Shown piece by piece: positions 7,949 to 15,609 of a stretch of DNA of 23,545 bases. The stretch spans positions 1-23,545 of the forward strand of contig DFBT01000041.1 in the NCBI GenBank assembly GCA_002366725.1. Direction: 5' to 3'. The translations under genes were made by a program, and so were the position numbers. The notes under the pieces were generated by a model. The model did not search any database and was not told the DNA's origin. It was given only the letters and a program-made list of their open reading frames with translations. This DNA comes from Caldifarciminota bacterium UBA3073 (GTDB taxonomy: Bacteria; Hydrothermota; UBA3073). The stretch's first letter is position 1. The number at the start of each line of letters is the position of its first letter.

Positions 7949-9016
7949 ATGATTTGGATTCTCATATCTATTCTAATCTTCTCGGCAGACTATACGGGTA
8001 AACTCGAGAAAGTGGAGAAGGAGCTAAGAGAAACACAGAAAGAACTGAAGACAGTTAAAAAGAAAGAGGGAAGTATACTGGGAGAAATCGAGCAAATAGA
8101 GAGAGAGGCAGAAAGACAGAGGAAAAAACTCTTGCGACTGAAGAAGAAGGAGAAAAAGATAAGAGAGAAGATAGACCTTCTAAGCGAGGGAAGCCTTACG
8201 ATACAGGAATCCATAGAGGAAAGGGAGGATAAGTTCAATAAAGCGATCCTTTCGCTTTACAAGCACCTTTCCATTCCACCTTCCACCGACATCATTCTTT
8301 GCAGGCAAAAGGAAGAGAACATCTTTTACCTCAGAGAATTTTCGAAGGCTGAAAAATCTGTCATCGACAGTCTCTCGTACAGAAAGGATTCACTCCTCGC
8401 GAGTAAAAACATAGCGAAGGATGAACTGGAGACTCTACTTAGCCTGAAAAGGGAAGAGAAAGCTGTAAGGAATAAAATTCTCGCTCAAAAGAAAGCCAAA
8501 AGGAAATTATTAAACTCCGTCAAAACTAAGAAGGGAGAACTTGCAAAACTTATAGAAGAACTCAACCGCTCGAGAGAAGAGCTTGAGGAATTTATGCGGA
8601 GAATGGCAAAGGGTAAGATAAGGGGCAAGGTTGAGAAGTTCATTTGGCCCACACAAGGCAAGGTCGTTTCAAATTTTGGAACCGTGGTGGATCCGGTGTA
8701 CGGGACAAAGCTCTTGAATAACGGGGTAGATATAAGGGCAAAGGGAGGGAACGATGTGGTTGCATCGCACGATGGAAAGGTCGTATATGCAAGTAGATTC
8801 TATGGGTACGGGAATATCGTAATCATTGACCACGAAAATGGATACCACACGCTTTATGCACATCTCTCAACCATTAAAGTAATGAACGGAGAAAAGGTAA
8901 AAAGGGAAGAGGTGATAGGATGTGTTGGAACATCGGGTACTGTATCGGAGCCAACCCTACATTTCGAGATAAGGAGGGATGGAAAAGCCATCGACCCATT
9001 GACCCTGCTGAAGTGA
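7949..9016 (+). CDS. envC: EnvC-like periplasmic coiled-coil protein with degenerate M23 domain
   Basis: The product is 355 aa. An N-terminal signal peptide (MIWILISILIFSA) is followed by a long charged coiled coil (about 16-225) and a C-terminal LytM/M23 domain (about 228-355). In active M23 peptidases zinc is held by the first His and the Asp of HxxxD and by the last His of HxH. Here the first site reads N257-N-G-V-D261 and the last reads P-T336-L-H338, so the first His and the catalytic His of HxH are replaced. H305 (YAHL) and H338 remain. E. coli EnvC is similarly degenerate and works by activating the amidases AmiA/AmiB at the septum, so I infer an amidase activator rather than an endopeptidase. 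Its promoter implies a leaderless transcript. Confidence 0.8.
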   Translation: MIWILISILIFSADYTGKLEKVEKELRETQKELKTVKKKEGSILGEIEQIEREAERQRKKLLRLKKKEKKIREKIDLLSEGSLTIQESIEEREDKFNKAILSLYKHLSIPPSTDIILCRQKEENIFYLREFSKAEKSVIDSLSYRKDSLLASKNIAKDELETLLSLKREEKAVRNKILAQKKAKRKLLNSVKTKKGELAKLIEELNRSREELEEFMRRMAKGKIRGKVEKFIWPTQGKVVSNFGTVVDPVYGTKLLNNGVDIRAKGGNDVVASHDGKVVYASRFYGYGNIVIIDHENGYHTLYAHLSTIKVMNGEKVKREEVIGCVGTSGTVSEPTLHFEIRRDGKAIDPLTLLK

Positions 9017-9262
9017 AATATAACCCCAAATTATGCGTTAATAAACCACGAGATTACACGAGATTAACATCTCAAGATCCGTATGGACAAGATACAAACC
9101 ATTAAGTTATTAAGTAATTGAGTCATTAAGTTATTTCCAAGCGTGTTCTTTTCTACCTGTCGGTAGACAGGAATTACTTAATTACCCAATAACCTAATGA
9201 CTGTTTTTGATATAATCTGTGAACATCCGTGATTATCCGTGGTTAAGATATACTTTGAGATT
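9017..9262. repeat. Intergenic repeat mosaic between envC-like gene and holB
   Basis: It contains two exact CACGAGATTA units (9047-9066), the dispersed word CATCTCAAGATCCGTATGG (9069-9087), an 8-bp-period array (9100-9135), a hairpin CCTGTC-GGTA-GACAGG (about 9156-9171), an inverse-sense 8-bp array (9172-9203) and 10-mers from 9211 (TATAATCTGT, GAACATCCGT, GATTATCCGT). The two 8-bp arrays are inverted about the hairpin. No gene is seen. Confidence 0.75.
9207..9216 (+). promoter_or_regulatory. Possible extended -10 promoter for holB
   Basis: TGATATAAT (9208-9216) matches the extended -10 TGnTATAAT, with no recognisable -35. It lies at the start of a 10-bp repeat word, so a dispersed repeat may supply the promoter. 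The leader to holB would be about 40 nt. Confidence 0.35.
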
Positions 9263-10177
9263 ATGTCTTTCAACGATATCATAGGACAGGAGCTTGCGAA
9301 GGACATCCTTCGGAAAGATATAGGAAAAGAGAGAGTGTCCTCTTCGTATCTGTTTGTTGGACCAAAGGGGGTGGGCAAGAAACTAACAGCCATCAGCCTC
9401 GCAAAGGCACTCAATTGCTTCAAGGGGGGTGTGGATTCCTGCGATGAATGTGCAAACTGCAGACTCATAGATAAGGGTAACTTTCCGGACTGCATCACGG
9501 TCTCACCGGATGAAAAGGGAAGTATAAAGATAGAAATGATCAGGGAAATAAAACAGACTGTCTCTCTCAGAACTATGGGAAGGAGGGTTATAATAATTGA
9601 AGACGCAGATACAATGACGGAAGAGGCTCAAAATGCGTTCTTGAAAACACTTGAAGAACCCCCACTCGACACAACCATTATACTAACATCATCAAAGCCC
9701 AAACATCTCTTTCAGACCATAATCTCAAGGTGCAAACTCGTGAAATTCAGACGACTGAGCAACTCGGAAGTCAAAAAATTACTTGAAACCCGAAAAGTAA
9801 AAAATGCTGAATTGCTGGCAAATCTTTCGGGGGGGAGTATGGAAAGGGCATTATCCCTGTTAGAATCGGGCGCCAGAAAAATTGCTTTCAAATTTGCAAA
9901 TCTGACAGTCAGAAAACGGCTTTTTATCGTCGGCAATCTCAGGACTACACCGATAGAAGAATTTCTGGATTCTCTCTACATATTTTATGGAGATATGCTC
10001 GCCAAACATTTTGGTCTACAGGTCAGAAATACCGACCTCGAGATCGTGGATAAAGAATTATCCTGTATTTTCAGTGGGATGAATATAATTCGGCGGGCTG
10101 TGCTTGCCCTGAATCACAATGTGAATTCGGACAATATCCTGTATTATCTCGCATATAACCTCCCTGAGATGGGTTAA
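9263..10177 (+). CDS. holB: DNA polymerase III subunit delta' (clamp-loader ATPase-like)
   Basis: The product is 304 aa from ATG 9263, the start that gives the usual MSFNDIIGQE N-terminus; a GTG 24 nt upstream is in frame. It shows a P-loop-like GPKGVGKKL (33-41), with the Thr/Ser of a strict Walker A replaced by Lys, as in many delta' subunits. It also shows zinc-module cysteines (C52, C60, C63, C66), the segment EEAQNAFLKTLEEPP, and an SRC motif (ISRCKLVKF, about 161), which supplies the arginine finger in clamp loaders. Length fits the family. It acts in the clamp-loader complex that places the sliding clamp on DNA. The adjacent PSP1/RicT gene is a common neighbour. Confidence 0.88.
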   Translation: MSFNDIIGQELAKDILRKDIGKERVSSSYLFVGPKGVGKKLTAISLAKALNCFKGGVDSCDECANCRLIDKGNFPDCITVSPDEKGSIKIEMIREIKQTVSLRTMGRRVIIIEDADTMTEEAQNAFLKTLEEPPLDTTIILTSSKPKHLFQTIISRCKLVKFRRLSNSEVKKLLETRKVKNAELLANLSGGSMERALSLLESGARKIAFKFANLTVRKRLFIVGNLRTTPIEEFLDSLYIFYGDMLAKHFGLQVRNTDLEIVDKELSCIFSGMNIIRRAVLALNHNVNSDNILYYLAYNLPEMG

Positions 10178-10183
10178 ATTTAA

Positions 10184-10212
10184 TTGACAAATCTACAAAT
10201 TTATGTTATAAT
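10184..10212 (+). promoter_or_regulatory. Perfect consensus promoter for ricT
   Basis: TTGACA (10184-10189), a 17-bp spacer and TATAAT (10207-10212), starting 7 bp after the holB stop. The leader to the ricT start is about 77 nt and includes a small inverted repeat GAAGTC...GACTTC (10234-10255). Confidence 0.9.
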
Positions 10213-10295
10213 AAGAAATTCTGAATAACCTACGAAGTCTTAATTGCATGACTTCTTAAAGATGGATGGCATTTCACATTACGGAGGTGATTTAT

Positions 10296-11117
10296 ATGCT
10301 GCTAAAAGTTACCTGTGGAGAAAGGGAGACAAGGGTGGTAAAGGCACCCGACATTGGAATATCCGAGGGGGATTATATCATATATAAGACCGAGAGCGGT
10401 AAAGATATCGGATGCGTGATTGAAACACTTCCCAAATCGCATTTAGTGTCCTACAGATTTGCAAGTACGGCAACACCTGAGGATATAGAGAAAATGAAGG
10501 CGTTGAAGAGGGAAGAAACTAAAAAAACGAGAGAGTGCACAGAGCTTTTGCCAAAATATAACCCGCAGATGAAACTCGTTGGGCGCCACATTCAGTTTGA
10601 CGGGAAAAAGGTAAAGTTCTATTTTCTTGCCGACTCGAAACTTGATTATAGATCGCTCGTCAAACAGCTTTCAAAACAATGGAATATGAGAGTAGAATTT
10701 CAACAGATTGGGGCGAGGGACTATGCAAAGGGTTTCCCCGAATATGGTTTATGCGGAAGGCGAACCTGTTGTTCACGGTTCCGTAAAGACTTTGAGCCCA
10801 TCACCACAACTCTGCTGAGGCTGCAGAACCTCGCCTGCGGTACAGACAAAGTAACGGGTATCTGCGGGAAACTCATGTGCTGTCTCAAGTACGAGGAGAA
10901 CTTCTATAGACTACAGGAAAAAGAATTCCCCGCCGTTGGCTCGCTCGTCAACACAGACAAGGGTGAGGGAACCATCATGGATAGAAATTTCATAACCGAA
11001 ACCGTTACCATAAAATATCCTGACGGAAGAAAGGCACAGGCAAATTTGGGGGAAATAGAAGCCGTATCCAAACTCCCGATGTTGATATTAAAAAAGACAT
11101 TGCTGGGTATAAGATAG
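10296..11117 (+). CDS. ricT: PSP1-domain protein, RicT/YaaT family
   Basis: The product is 273 aa. I choose ATG 10296 because GGAGGTGA (10283-10290) sits 5 nt upstream; an upstream in-frame ATG at 10266 has no such site. The N-terminal PSP1 region (about 1-90) is followed by the conserved QIGARDYAKGFPEYGLCGRRTCC and the cysteine-rich LACGTDKVTGICGKLMCC. In Bacillus subtilis, RicT (YaaT) joins RicA and RicF in an Fe-S complex that aids mRNA processing by RNase Y and affects phosphorelay signalling. The cysteines seen here match the cluster-binding pattern. It follows holB, the usual arrangement, but has its own promoter. Confidence 0.88.
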   Translation: MLLKVTCGERETRVVKAPDIGISEGDYIIYKTESGKDIGCVIETLPKSHLVSYRFASTATPEDIEKMKALKREETKKTRECTELLPKYNPQMKLVGRHIQFDGKKVKFYFLADSKLDYRSLVKQLSKQWNMRVEFQQIGARDYAKGFPEYGLCGRRTCCSRFRKDFEPITTTLLRLQNLACGTDKVTGICGKLMCCLKYEENFYRLQEKEFPAVGSLVNTDKGEGTIMDRNFITETVTIKYPDGRKAQANLGEIEAVSKLPMLILKKTLLGIR

Positions 11118-11456
11118 GCCCAGAATATACATTAACCACGGATAGTTAAGACTGAAGACTACAGACCGCCCCGTAAAGCTCCTTCAGAGCAACGGGGCAA
11201 GCAGACCACAGACTAAAATGACAAACGAAAGAAAAGACATAAGAGGTCTTATGTCTTTGGTCTATAATATCTTTTGTAATCTTGTCCATTCCATCTCAAG
11301 ATCCGTATGGATACGGATCTCATGTCCATCTCAAGATCCGTAGGGACAGGATTCTGCGAACGAGTCTGTGACCTGCCCATATCCATACGGATCCTGTGGA
11401 CGGGTCTTGAGACGGAACGGATCTTGAGATGGTTTCTTAACGCATAATTTGGGATT
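11118..11456. repeat. Intergenic repeat mosaic upstream of metG
   Basis: No gene is seen in 339 bp. A GCCCCGT...ACGGGGC hairpin (11168-11198, with an inner GCTC/GAGC stem) is embedded within an AGACTGAAGACTACAGACC / GCAGACCACAGACTAAAATG repeat. A perfect 11-bp stem with a 4-nt loop follows (11233-11258). CCATCTCAAGATCCGT occurs at 11291-11306 and 11326-11341 and, inverted, at 11417-11432. The mosaic runs to the metG start codon and leaves no clear ribosome-binding site. A TATAAT at 11263-11268 lacks a -35. Confidence 0.75.
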
Positions 11457-13436
11457 ATGGATAAAATACTCGTCACAACTGCGCTGCCGTACGCAAACGG
11501 TCCCATCCATCTCGGACACCTCGCGGGATGCTATCTGCCCGCCGATGTCTATGTAAGATACCAGAGACTGAGGAAGAGGAACTGTATACATATAGGTGGA
11601 ACCGACGAAAACGGCGTGCCCATAACGATAAAGGCGGAACAAGAGGGAAAGACCCCACGGGAAATTGTTGATTACTATCATAAAACTATTAAGGAGAGTT
11701 TCGCCAAATTTGGTATAAAATTCGACAATTTTTCAAGAACCTCAATACCACTCCATTACAAAACTTCACAGGATTTCTTTCTCAACCTTCACGGCAAGGG
11801 TTATATAGTACCTAAAATACAGAAACAGTTCTTTTGCCCAAGGTGCCAGAGATTTCTTCCAGACAGATATGTAGAGGGAACCTGTCCTTATTGTGGTTCT
11901 GAAGGGGCGAGGGGCGACCAGTGTGATGAGTGTGGAAAATGGCTTGAACCACTTGACCTCAAAAACCCACGATGTAAACTTTGCGGTTCCACACCCGTTT
12001 ACAGAAAGACTAAACAGTGGTTCTTCAGACTTGATCTACTCGAACCCCGCCTAAAGGAGTGGCTGGTCAGCAAACGGGACTGGAAGGAGAATGTCAGGTC
12101 TTTTACCCTCGGGTGGATAAAACAGGGGCTTAAGCCGAGAGCGATAACCAGGGATATCTCATGGGGCATCCCCGTCCCTCTTCCCGAGGCGAATGGGAAG
12201 GTTCTTTATGTGTGGTTTGACAATGTCATAGGATATATATCGTCAACTAAGGAATGGGCTCAGAAACTCGGAGAACCCGAGAAATGGAGAGATTACTGGT
12301 TTTCTCAAGACACCAGGCTTGTGCACTTCATAGGTAAAGACAATATAGTCTTCCATGCCATAAATTGGCCCGCCATGCTCATGGCTCACGGTGAATTCAT
12401 ACTTCCATCCCAGATTCCGGCGAACGAGTTCCTGACCATAGAAGCAAAACAGATGTCGACCTCCAGAAACTGGGCGATCTGGCTCGATGATTACCTCGAT
12501 AGATTCCCACCGGACCCGTTAAGATATGTTCTTGCAAGTAATGCACCCGAAAGGTCTGACAGTAATTTTACCTGGGATGGCTATAGGATGAAGACAAACA
12601 ACGAACTTGTGGGGACTTTTGGCAACCTTGTCAATCGCACATTACAGTTTATAAACAGCTATATGGGGGGAAAGATACCGGAAAAGAGTAGTCTTCAAGC
12701 CGCCGATATGGAAGTGTTGAATAAGATAAACGAAAAGAAGAAAGAGGTCGGGGATGCGTACGAAAATTTCAGCCCAAAGCGCGCCACAGAGAAATTTATG
12801 GAACTCGCCAGAGAGGGCAACAGATACTTTGACTATTCAAAACCCTGGGAACTCAGAAAAAATGACAGAGAAAGACTCTCGACCGTCATATGGCTTGCAA
12901 CATCACTCATAGCGAACCTCGGGGTGATGGCAGAACCCGTTATACCATTTACGGCAGAAAAGATAAAGAATTTCCTCGGAATAAAACACTGGGAGTGGGA
13001 TGATGTTGTAGGTGAAATTATAAATCAAGGTGCACAACTCGGAAAGACCGAGATATTATTCAAACCGGTCTCAAGGGGGAAAATAGTGCTCGAAAGGAGG
13101 AAGATGATGGGCAATATTATAAGGTTCAGCGAGTTTGAGGCGCTCGACTTGAGAATAGCGGAGATAAAAGGTGCGGAAAGGATAGAGGGAACTGACAAGC
13201 TTATAAAACTGCTCGTGGATACGGGTGGAGATACGAGAGACCTTGTTGCCGGTATAGGTAATGTGTATGAACCGGAAGAACTCATAGGGAAAAAGATAGT
13301 TGTACTTCTAAACCTGGAACCCAAAAAAATAAGGGGAGTTGAGTCAAGGGGTATGTTGCTCGCCGCAGTCCACGACGGTAAACCCGTTCTCCTTACCGTG
13401 GATGCCGATGTTCCCCCCGGATGCGTGGTGAGTTAG
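11457..13436 (+). CDS. metG: Methionyl-tRNA synthetase with fused C-terminal tRNA-binding domain
   Basis: The product is 659 aa. It charges tRNA-Met in the cytoplasm. The HIGH-type signature is IHLGH (17-21). Two zinc knuckles are complete: C127/C130/C143/C146 and C156/C159/C173/C176. The KMSKS loop reads QMSTS (332-336), with the second Lys replaced by Thr; from memory Bacteroidetes MetRS also carry an STSRNW version, so this is probably lineage-shared rather than damaging. The anticodon-binding helical domain follows, and about 555-659 is an EMAP/Trbp111-like tRNA-binding domain (FEALDLRIAEI ... SRGMLLAA). The upstream repeat mosaic abuts the ATG and no strong Shine-Dalgarno site is seen. 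Confidence 0.96.
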   Translation: MDKILVTTALPYANGPIHLGHLAGCYLPADVYVRYQRLRKRNCIHIGGTDENGVPITIKAEQEGKTPREIVDYYHKTIKESFAKFGIKFDNFSRTSIPLHYKTSQDFFLNLHGKGYIVPKIQKQFFCPRCQRFLPDRYVEGTCPYCGSEGARGDQCDECGKWLEPLDLKNPRCKLCGSTPVYRKTKQWFFRLDLLEPRLKEWLVSKRDWKENVRSFTLGWIKQGLKPRAITRDISWGIPVPLPEANGKVLYVWFDNVIGYISSTKEWAQKLGEPEKWRDYWFSQDTRLVHFIGKDNIVFHAINWPAMLMAHGEFILPSQIPANEFLTIEAKQMSTSRNWAIWLDDYLDRFPPDPLRYVLASNAPERSDSNFTWDGYRMKTNNELVGTFGNLVNRTLQFINSYMGGKIPEKSSLQAADMEVLNKINEKKKEVGDAYENFSPKRATEKFMELAREGNRYFDYSKPWELRKNDRERLSTVIWLATSLIANLGVMAEPVIPFTAEKIKNFLGIKHWEWDDVVGEIINQGAQLGKTEILFKPVSRGKIVLERRKMMGNIIRFSEFEALDLRIAEIKGAERIEGTDKLIKLLVDTGGDTRDLVAGIGNVYEPEELIGKKIVVLLNLEPKKIRGVESRGMLLAAVHDGKPVLLTVDADVPPGCVVS

Positions 13437-13439
13437 GGG

Positions 13440-13479
13440 ATCGGGCTATCGGGCTATCAAGCTATCGGGCTATCAGGCT
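13440..13479. repeat. Tandem 8-bp repeat, five units
   Basis: Five in-phase copies of ATCGGGCT (ATCGGGCT, ATCGGGCT, ATCAAGCT, ATCGGGCT, ATCAGGCT) begin 4 bp after the metG stop and end 19 bp before the radical SAM start. There are no spacers, so it is not CRISPR. It is a third period-8 family in the window. Confidence 0.85.
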
Positions 13480-13498
13480 ATGACCCAAAAAATGTGGG

Positions 13499-14581
13499 AT
13501 GAAGGAAATCTGTAATACACAGGGAGATGATGCAAGATTTGATTCCTCGGGATGCATACTCAAAGATAAAAAGTTTCCATTCGTGTATCCCGCAAAGGGA
13601 GAGGGCGTAAGGTACCTGTTCAAGGTTCTCCTCACAAATATCTGCGAGAACAACTGTCTTTATTGTGTGAACAGGAGAGACGCAAATTGCAGGAGGTATA
13701 ACTTCTCGCCAAAGCAGCTTGCGGAGAAGTTTATGGAATATTATAGGGGGGGAATCGTGAGCGGATTCTTCCTCTCTTCCGGGATATACAAGTCTCCCGA
13801 CAGGACACAGGAAAGGATCATAGAAACGGTAAAACTGCTCCGCACAAGATATAACTACGGGGGATACATCCATACAAAAATTTTGCCCGGTGTGAGTCCA
13901 CAGCTGATAGAGGAGGCAATTCCCTTCTCCAACCGCATCTCTATAAATCTTGAGGCACCCGGGGAGAATTACCTGAGCAGGATATCCGGGGATAAAAACT
14001 TCGCAAGACTCATATCTATACTGAGGGAGATCGCCAGGAGGAAGGGTAGCAATTTTACTATAACTACCCAGTTTGTAGTGGGGGCATCGGGAGAGAACGA
14101 CCTCGTCCTTCTCAATTTGGCGGAGAGGCTGTATGCTGATTTCGGTCTCTCGAGGGTATACTACAGCGGTTTCTCCCCGCAGCCCTCCACACCACTCTCT
14201 GGACTCTCCCCCTGCCCGAGAAGCAGGGTGAGACGACTCTATCAGGCAGACTTTCTCGTGAGGGGTTATAACTTCAAAGCGGAGGAACTCGCGCCCTCCG
14301 GTCTCTTGCCCGATGTAGACCCGAAGCTCAATTGGGCGGAATCACACCCCGAAAAATTTCCCGTCGAGATAAACGAGGCATCCTACGACGAATTGATAAG
14401 GGTTCCCGGAATAGGTCCGATAATAGCCAGAAGGATTATAAGGGTAAGGAGGGAGGGAAGGCTCACATCTCTTTATGAATTGAAAAAAATGAGGGCAAGG
14501 GTAGAAAAAACACTCGATTTCATCACACTCAACGGCAGATACTACGGGAGAAAATGCAGGTCGCTGACTCCACCAAACTGA
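13499..14581 (+). CDS. Putative DNA modification/repair radical SAM protein with C-terminal HhH
   Basis: The product is 360 aa. The radical SAM cysteine motif CxxxCxxC is C49-ENN-C53-LY-C56, followed by VNRRDANCRR, and it should hold a 4Fe-4S cluster that cleaves S-adenosylmethionine. The C-terminal part (about 286-350, EINEASYDELIRVPGIGPIIARRIIRVRR) is a helix-hairpin-helix of the ComEA/DNA-binding kind. This combination matches the family annotated as a putative DNA modification/repair radical SAM protein, usually found beside a uracil-DNA-glycosylase-like gene. No such partner is adjacent here. The start at 13499 is the first ATG in frame, with only a weak GTGGG upstream. Substrate and reaction are unproven for the family. 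Confidence 0.8.
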   Translation: MKEICNTQGDDARFDSSGCILKDKKFPFVYPAKGEGVRYLFKVLLTNICENNCLYCVNRRDANCRRYNFSPKQLAEKFMEYYRGGIVSGFFLSSGIYKSPDRTQERIIETVKLLRTRYNYGGYIHTKILPGVSPQLIEEAIPFSNRISINLEAPGENYLSRISGDKNFARLISILREIARRKGSNFTITTQFVVGASGENDLVLLNLAERLYADFGLSRVYYSGFSPQPSTPLSGLSPCPRSRVRRLYQADFLVRGYNFKAEELAPSGLLPDVDPKLNWAESHPEKFPVEINEASYDELIRVPGIGPIIARRIIRVRREGRLTSLYELKKMRARVEKTLDFITLNGRYYGRKCRSLTPPN

Positions 14582-14612
14582 GCTCTTATAGACTAATCAC
14601 TGCTGTTTTTTC

Positions 14613-14641
14613 TTGACTTTCCCTTAATTTCGTGCTATAAT
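14613..14641 (+). promoter_or_regulatory. Promoter of the restriction-modification module
   Basis: TTGACT (14613-14618), a 17-bp spacer and TATAAT (14636-14641). A perfect palindrome TACATATGTA (14647-14656) overlaps the expected start of transcription and could be an operator. The leader to the endonuclease start is about 140 nt. Confidence 0.85.
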
Positions 14642-14667
14642 AAAACTACATATGTAAGCTACATAGA

Positions 14668-14724
14668 ATGAAGGCGATAGAATTAGAGTACTCCAAGACC
14701 AAGTTGCAGCGATGCACACAATGA
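14668..14724 (+). other. Upstream ORF in frame with the endonuclease, ending at TGA
   Basis: ATG 14668 opens an 18-codon ORF (MKAIELEYSKTKLQRCTQ) that stops at TGA 14722-14724. The same frame then stays open for 21 codons into the endonuclease ATG at 14788. The TGA lies in a tandem ATGATG; removing three bases would join both parts and create a CxxC motif. No ribosome-binding site precedes ATG 14668, whereas AGGAG precedes 14788. It could be a leader peptide, a broken N-terminus or chance. Confidence 0.35.
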
Positions 14725-14787
14725 TGCGACTATAAGGACTTAGACGCAAGTTCGACGGTAAAGCTAACAATAACTGTAGGAGATAAT

Positions 14788-15609
14788 ATGTCTAATGAGT
14801 ATGGGACTCATGTGGATTATATGAATTGGGTAGGGAATGACGCTGAGAAGAGACAAAAAGCCGTAGAAACTGCGTTACAAGAAGCATTCTCTAATTTTAT
14901 TGAAAAACGAGAGGTAGATGTCATCGTTTTTTTAAGCATGACCGCTCTCGACCTTGCGAAGGCGATAATCTCAAACCCAATTATCCTTAAACCCCTTTTA
15001 GCCGCTTGTAATGTTGCAGCAAGAGCAATTGAGCGAGACCTATCGATAAAGAATGTCGATACTTATAACCCTCGATTAAGCGCTGATCAAGTTAAAGTAA
15101 TTGCAGGATATATCAAACCATTTTTGCCACCGTATTTAGAAATCCCGGCTCTTTCCAATATTGATCGGATAGCTTTTATTGATAAGGAAATCCGTAAAGG
15201 TAAGGGGCGGTGGGAGAAAAAGATCGTCGAGGGTTTGAATAAATTTTCTAATATCCGGTTTTATAAGCGAATGTTTTCTGTTGAGGGTGAAAAGTTTGAA
15301 CTCGATGCTGCTACTCCCAAGATGGGAGATATAAAAATCGGAATAGATATAAAAAGAATCGAGGCTCGTAGGGATATTCACAAACGCTGCGATGAGATTG
15401 TTAATAAAGGTGCAAAGCTAAAGATTGCTTTCCCAGACAGTAAATTCGGCGCTGTTGTTTATTATCCATTCATTGATGAGCATATAAACATTCAAAATCG
15501 CCTACATTCAGATAATATAGACAAGGTTATCTTTGCGTCGGAATCGACAGAATCTATAGAAAGTGCAGTTAAAATGCTTCTTTCAATTTTTGGGGTGTTG
15601 AGGAAATGA
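14788..15609 (+). CDS. Type II restriction endonuclease, PD-(D/E)XK type
   Basis: The product is 273 aa, starting at ATG 14788 with AGGAG 5 nt upstream. The N-terminal 120 residues are helical. The likely catalytic core is E171-L-D173 followed 14 residues later by D187-I-K189 (GIDIKRIEARRDIHKR), a PD-(D/E)XK arrangement, with GAKLKIAF and GAVVYYPF as further core strands. It should cut unmethylated DNA at the site protected by the methyltransferase that follows. The ATGA overlap (4 bp) with that gene strongly supports a restriction-modification pair. I do not recognise the recognition site. AT-richer codons than the upstream housekeeping genes suggest transfer. Confidence 0.78.
   Translation: MSNEYGTHVDYMNWVGNDAEKRQKAVETALQEAFSNFIEKREVDVIVFLSMTALDLAKAIISNPIILKPLLAACNVAARAIERDLSIKNVDTYNPRLSADQVKVIAGYIKPFLPPYLEIPALSNIDRIAFIDKEIRKGKGRWEKKIVEGLNKFSNIRFYKRMFSVEGEKFELDAATPKMGDIKIGIDIKRIEARRDIHKRCDEIVNKGAKLKIAFPDSKFGAVVYYPFIDEHINIQNRLHSDNIDKVIFASESTESIESAVKMLLSIFGVLRK

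Noticed and set aside
10266..10295. Upstream ATG as the ricT start
   Set aside because: No ribosome-binding site, while GGAGGTGA is correctly placed for ATG 10296, which gives the usual PSP1 N-terminus.
13478..13873. 131-aa minus-strand ORF
   Set aside because: Antisense to the radical SAM CxxxCxxC region, with no independent support.
14582..14612. tRNA or integrase attachment site at the island edge
   Set aside because: No cloverleaf, integrase or matching direct repeat was found at either edge.
14722..14724. TGA recoding (selenocysteine or reassigned code)
   Set aside because: TGA ends several other genes here, including the EnvC-like gene and the endonuclease; no conserved downstream hairpin was evident and a good start lies at 14788.
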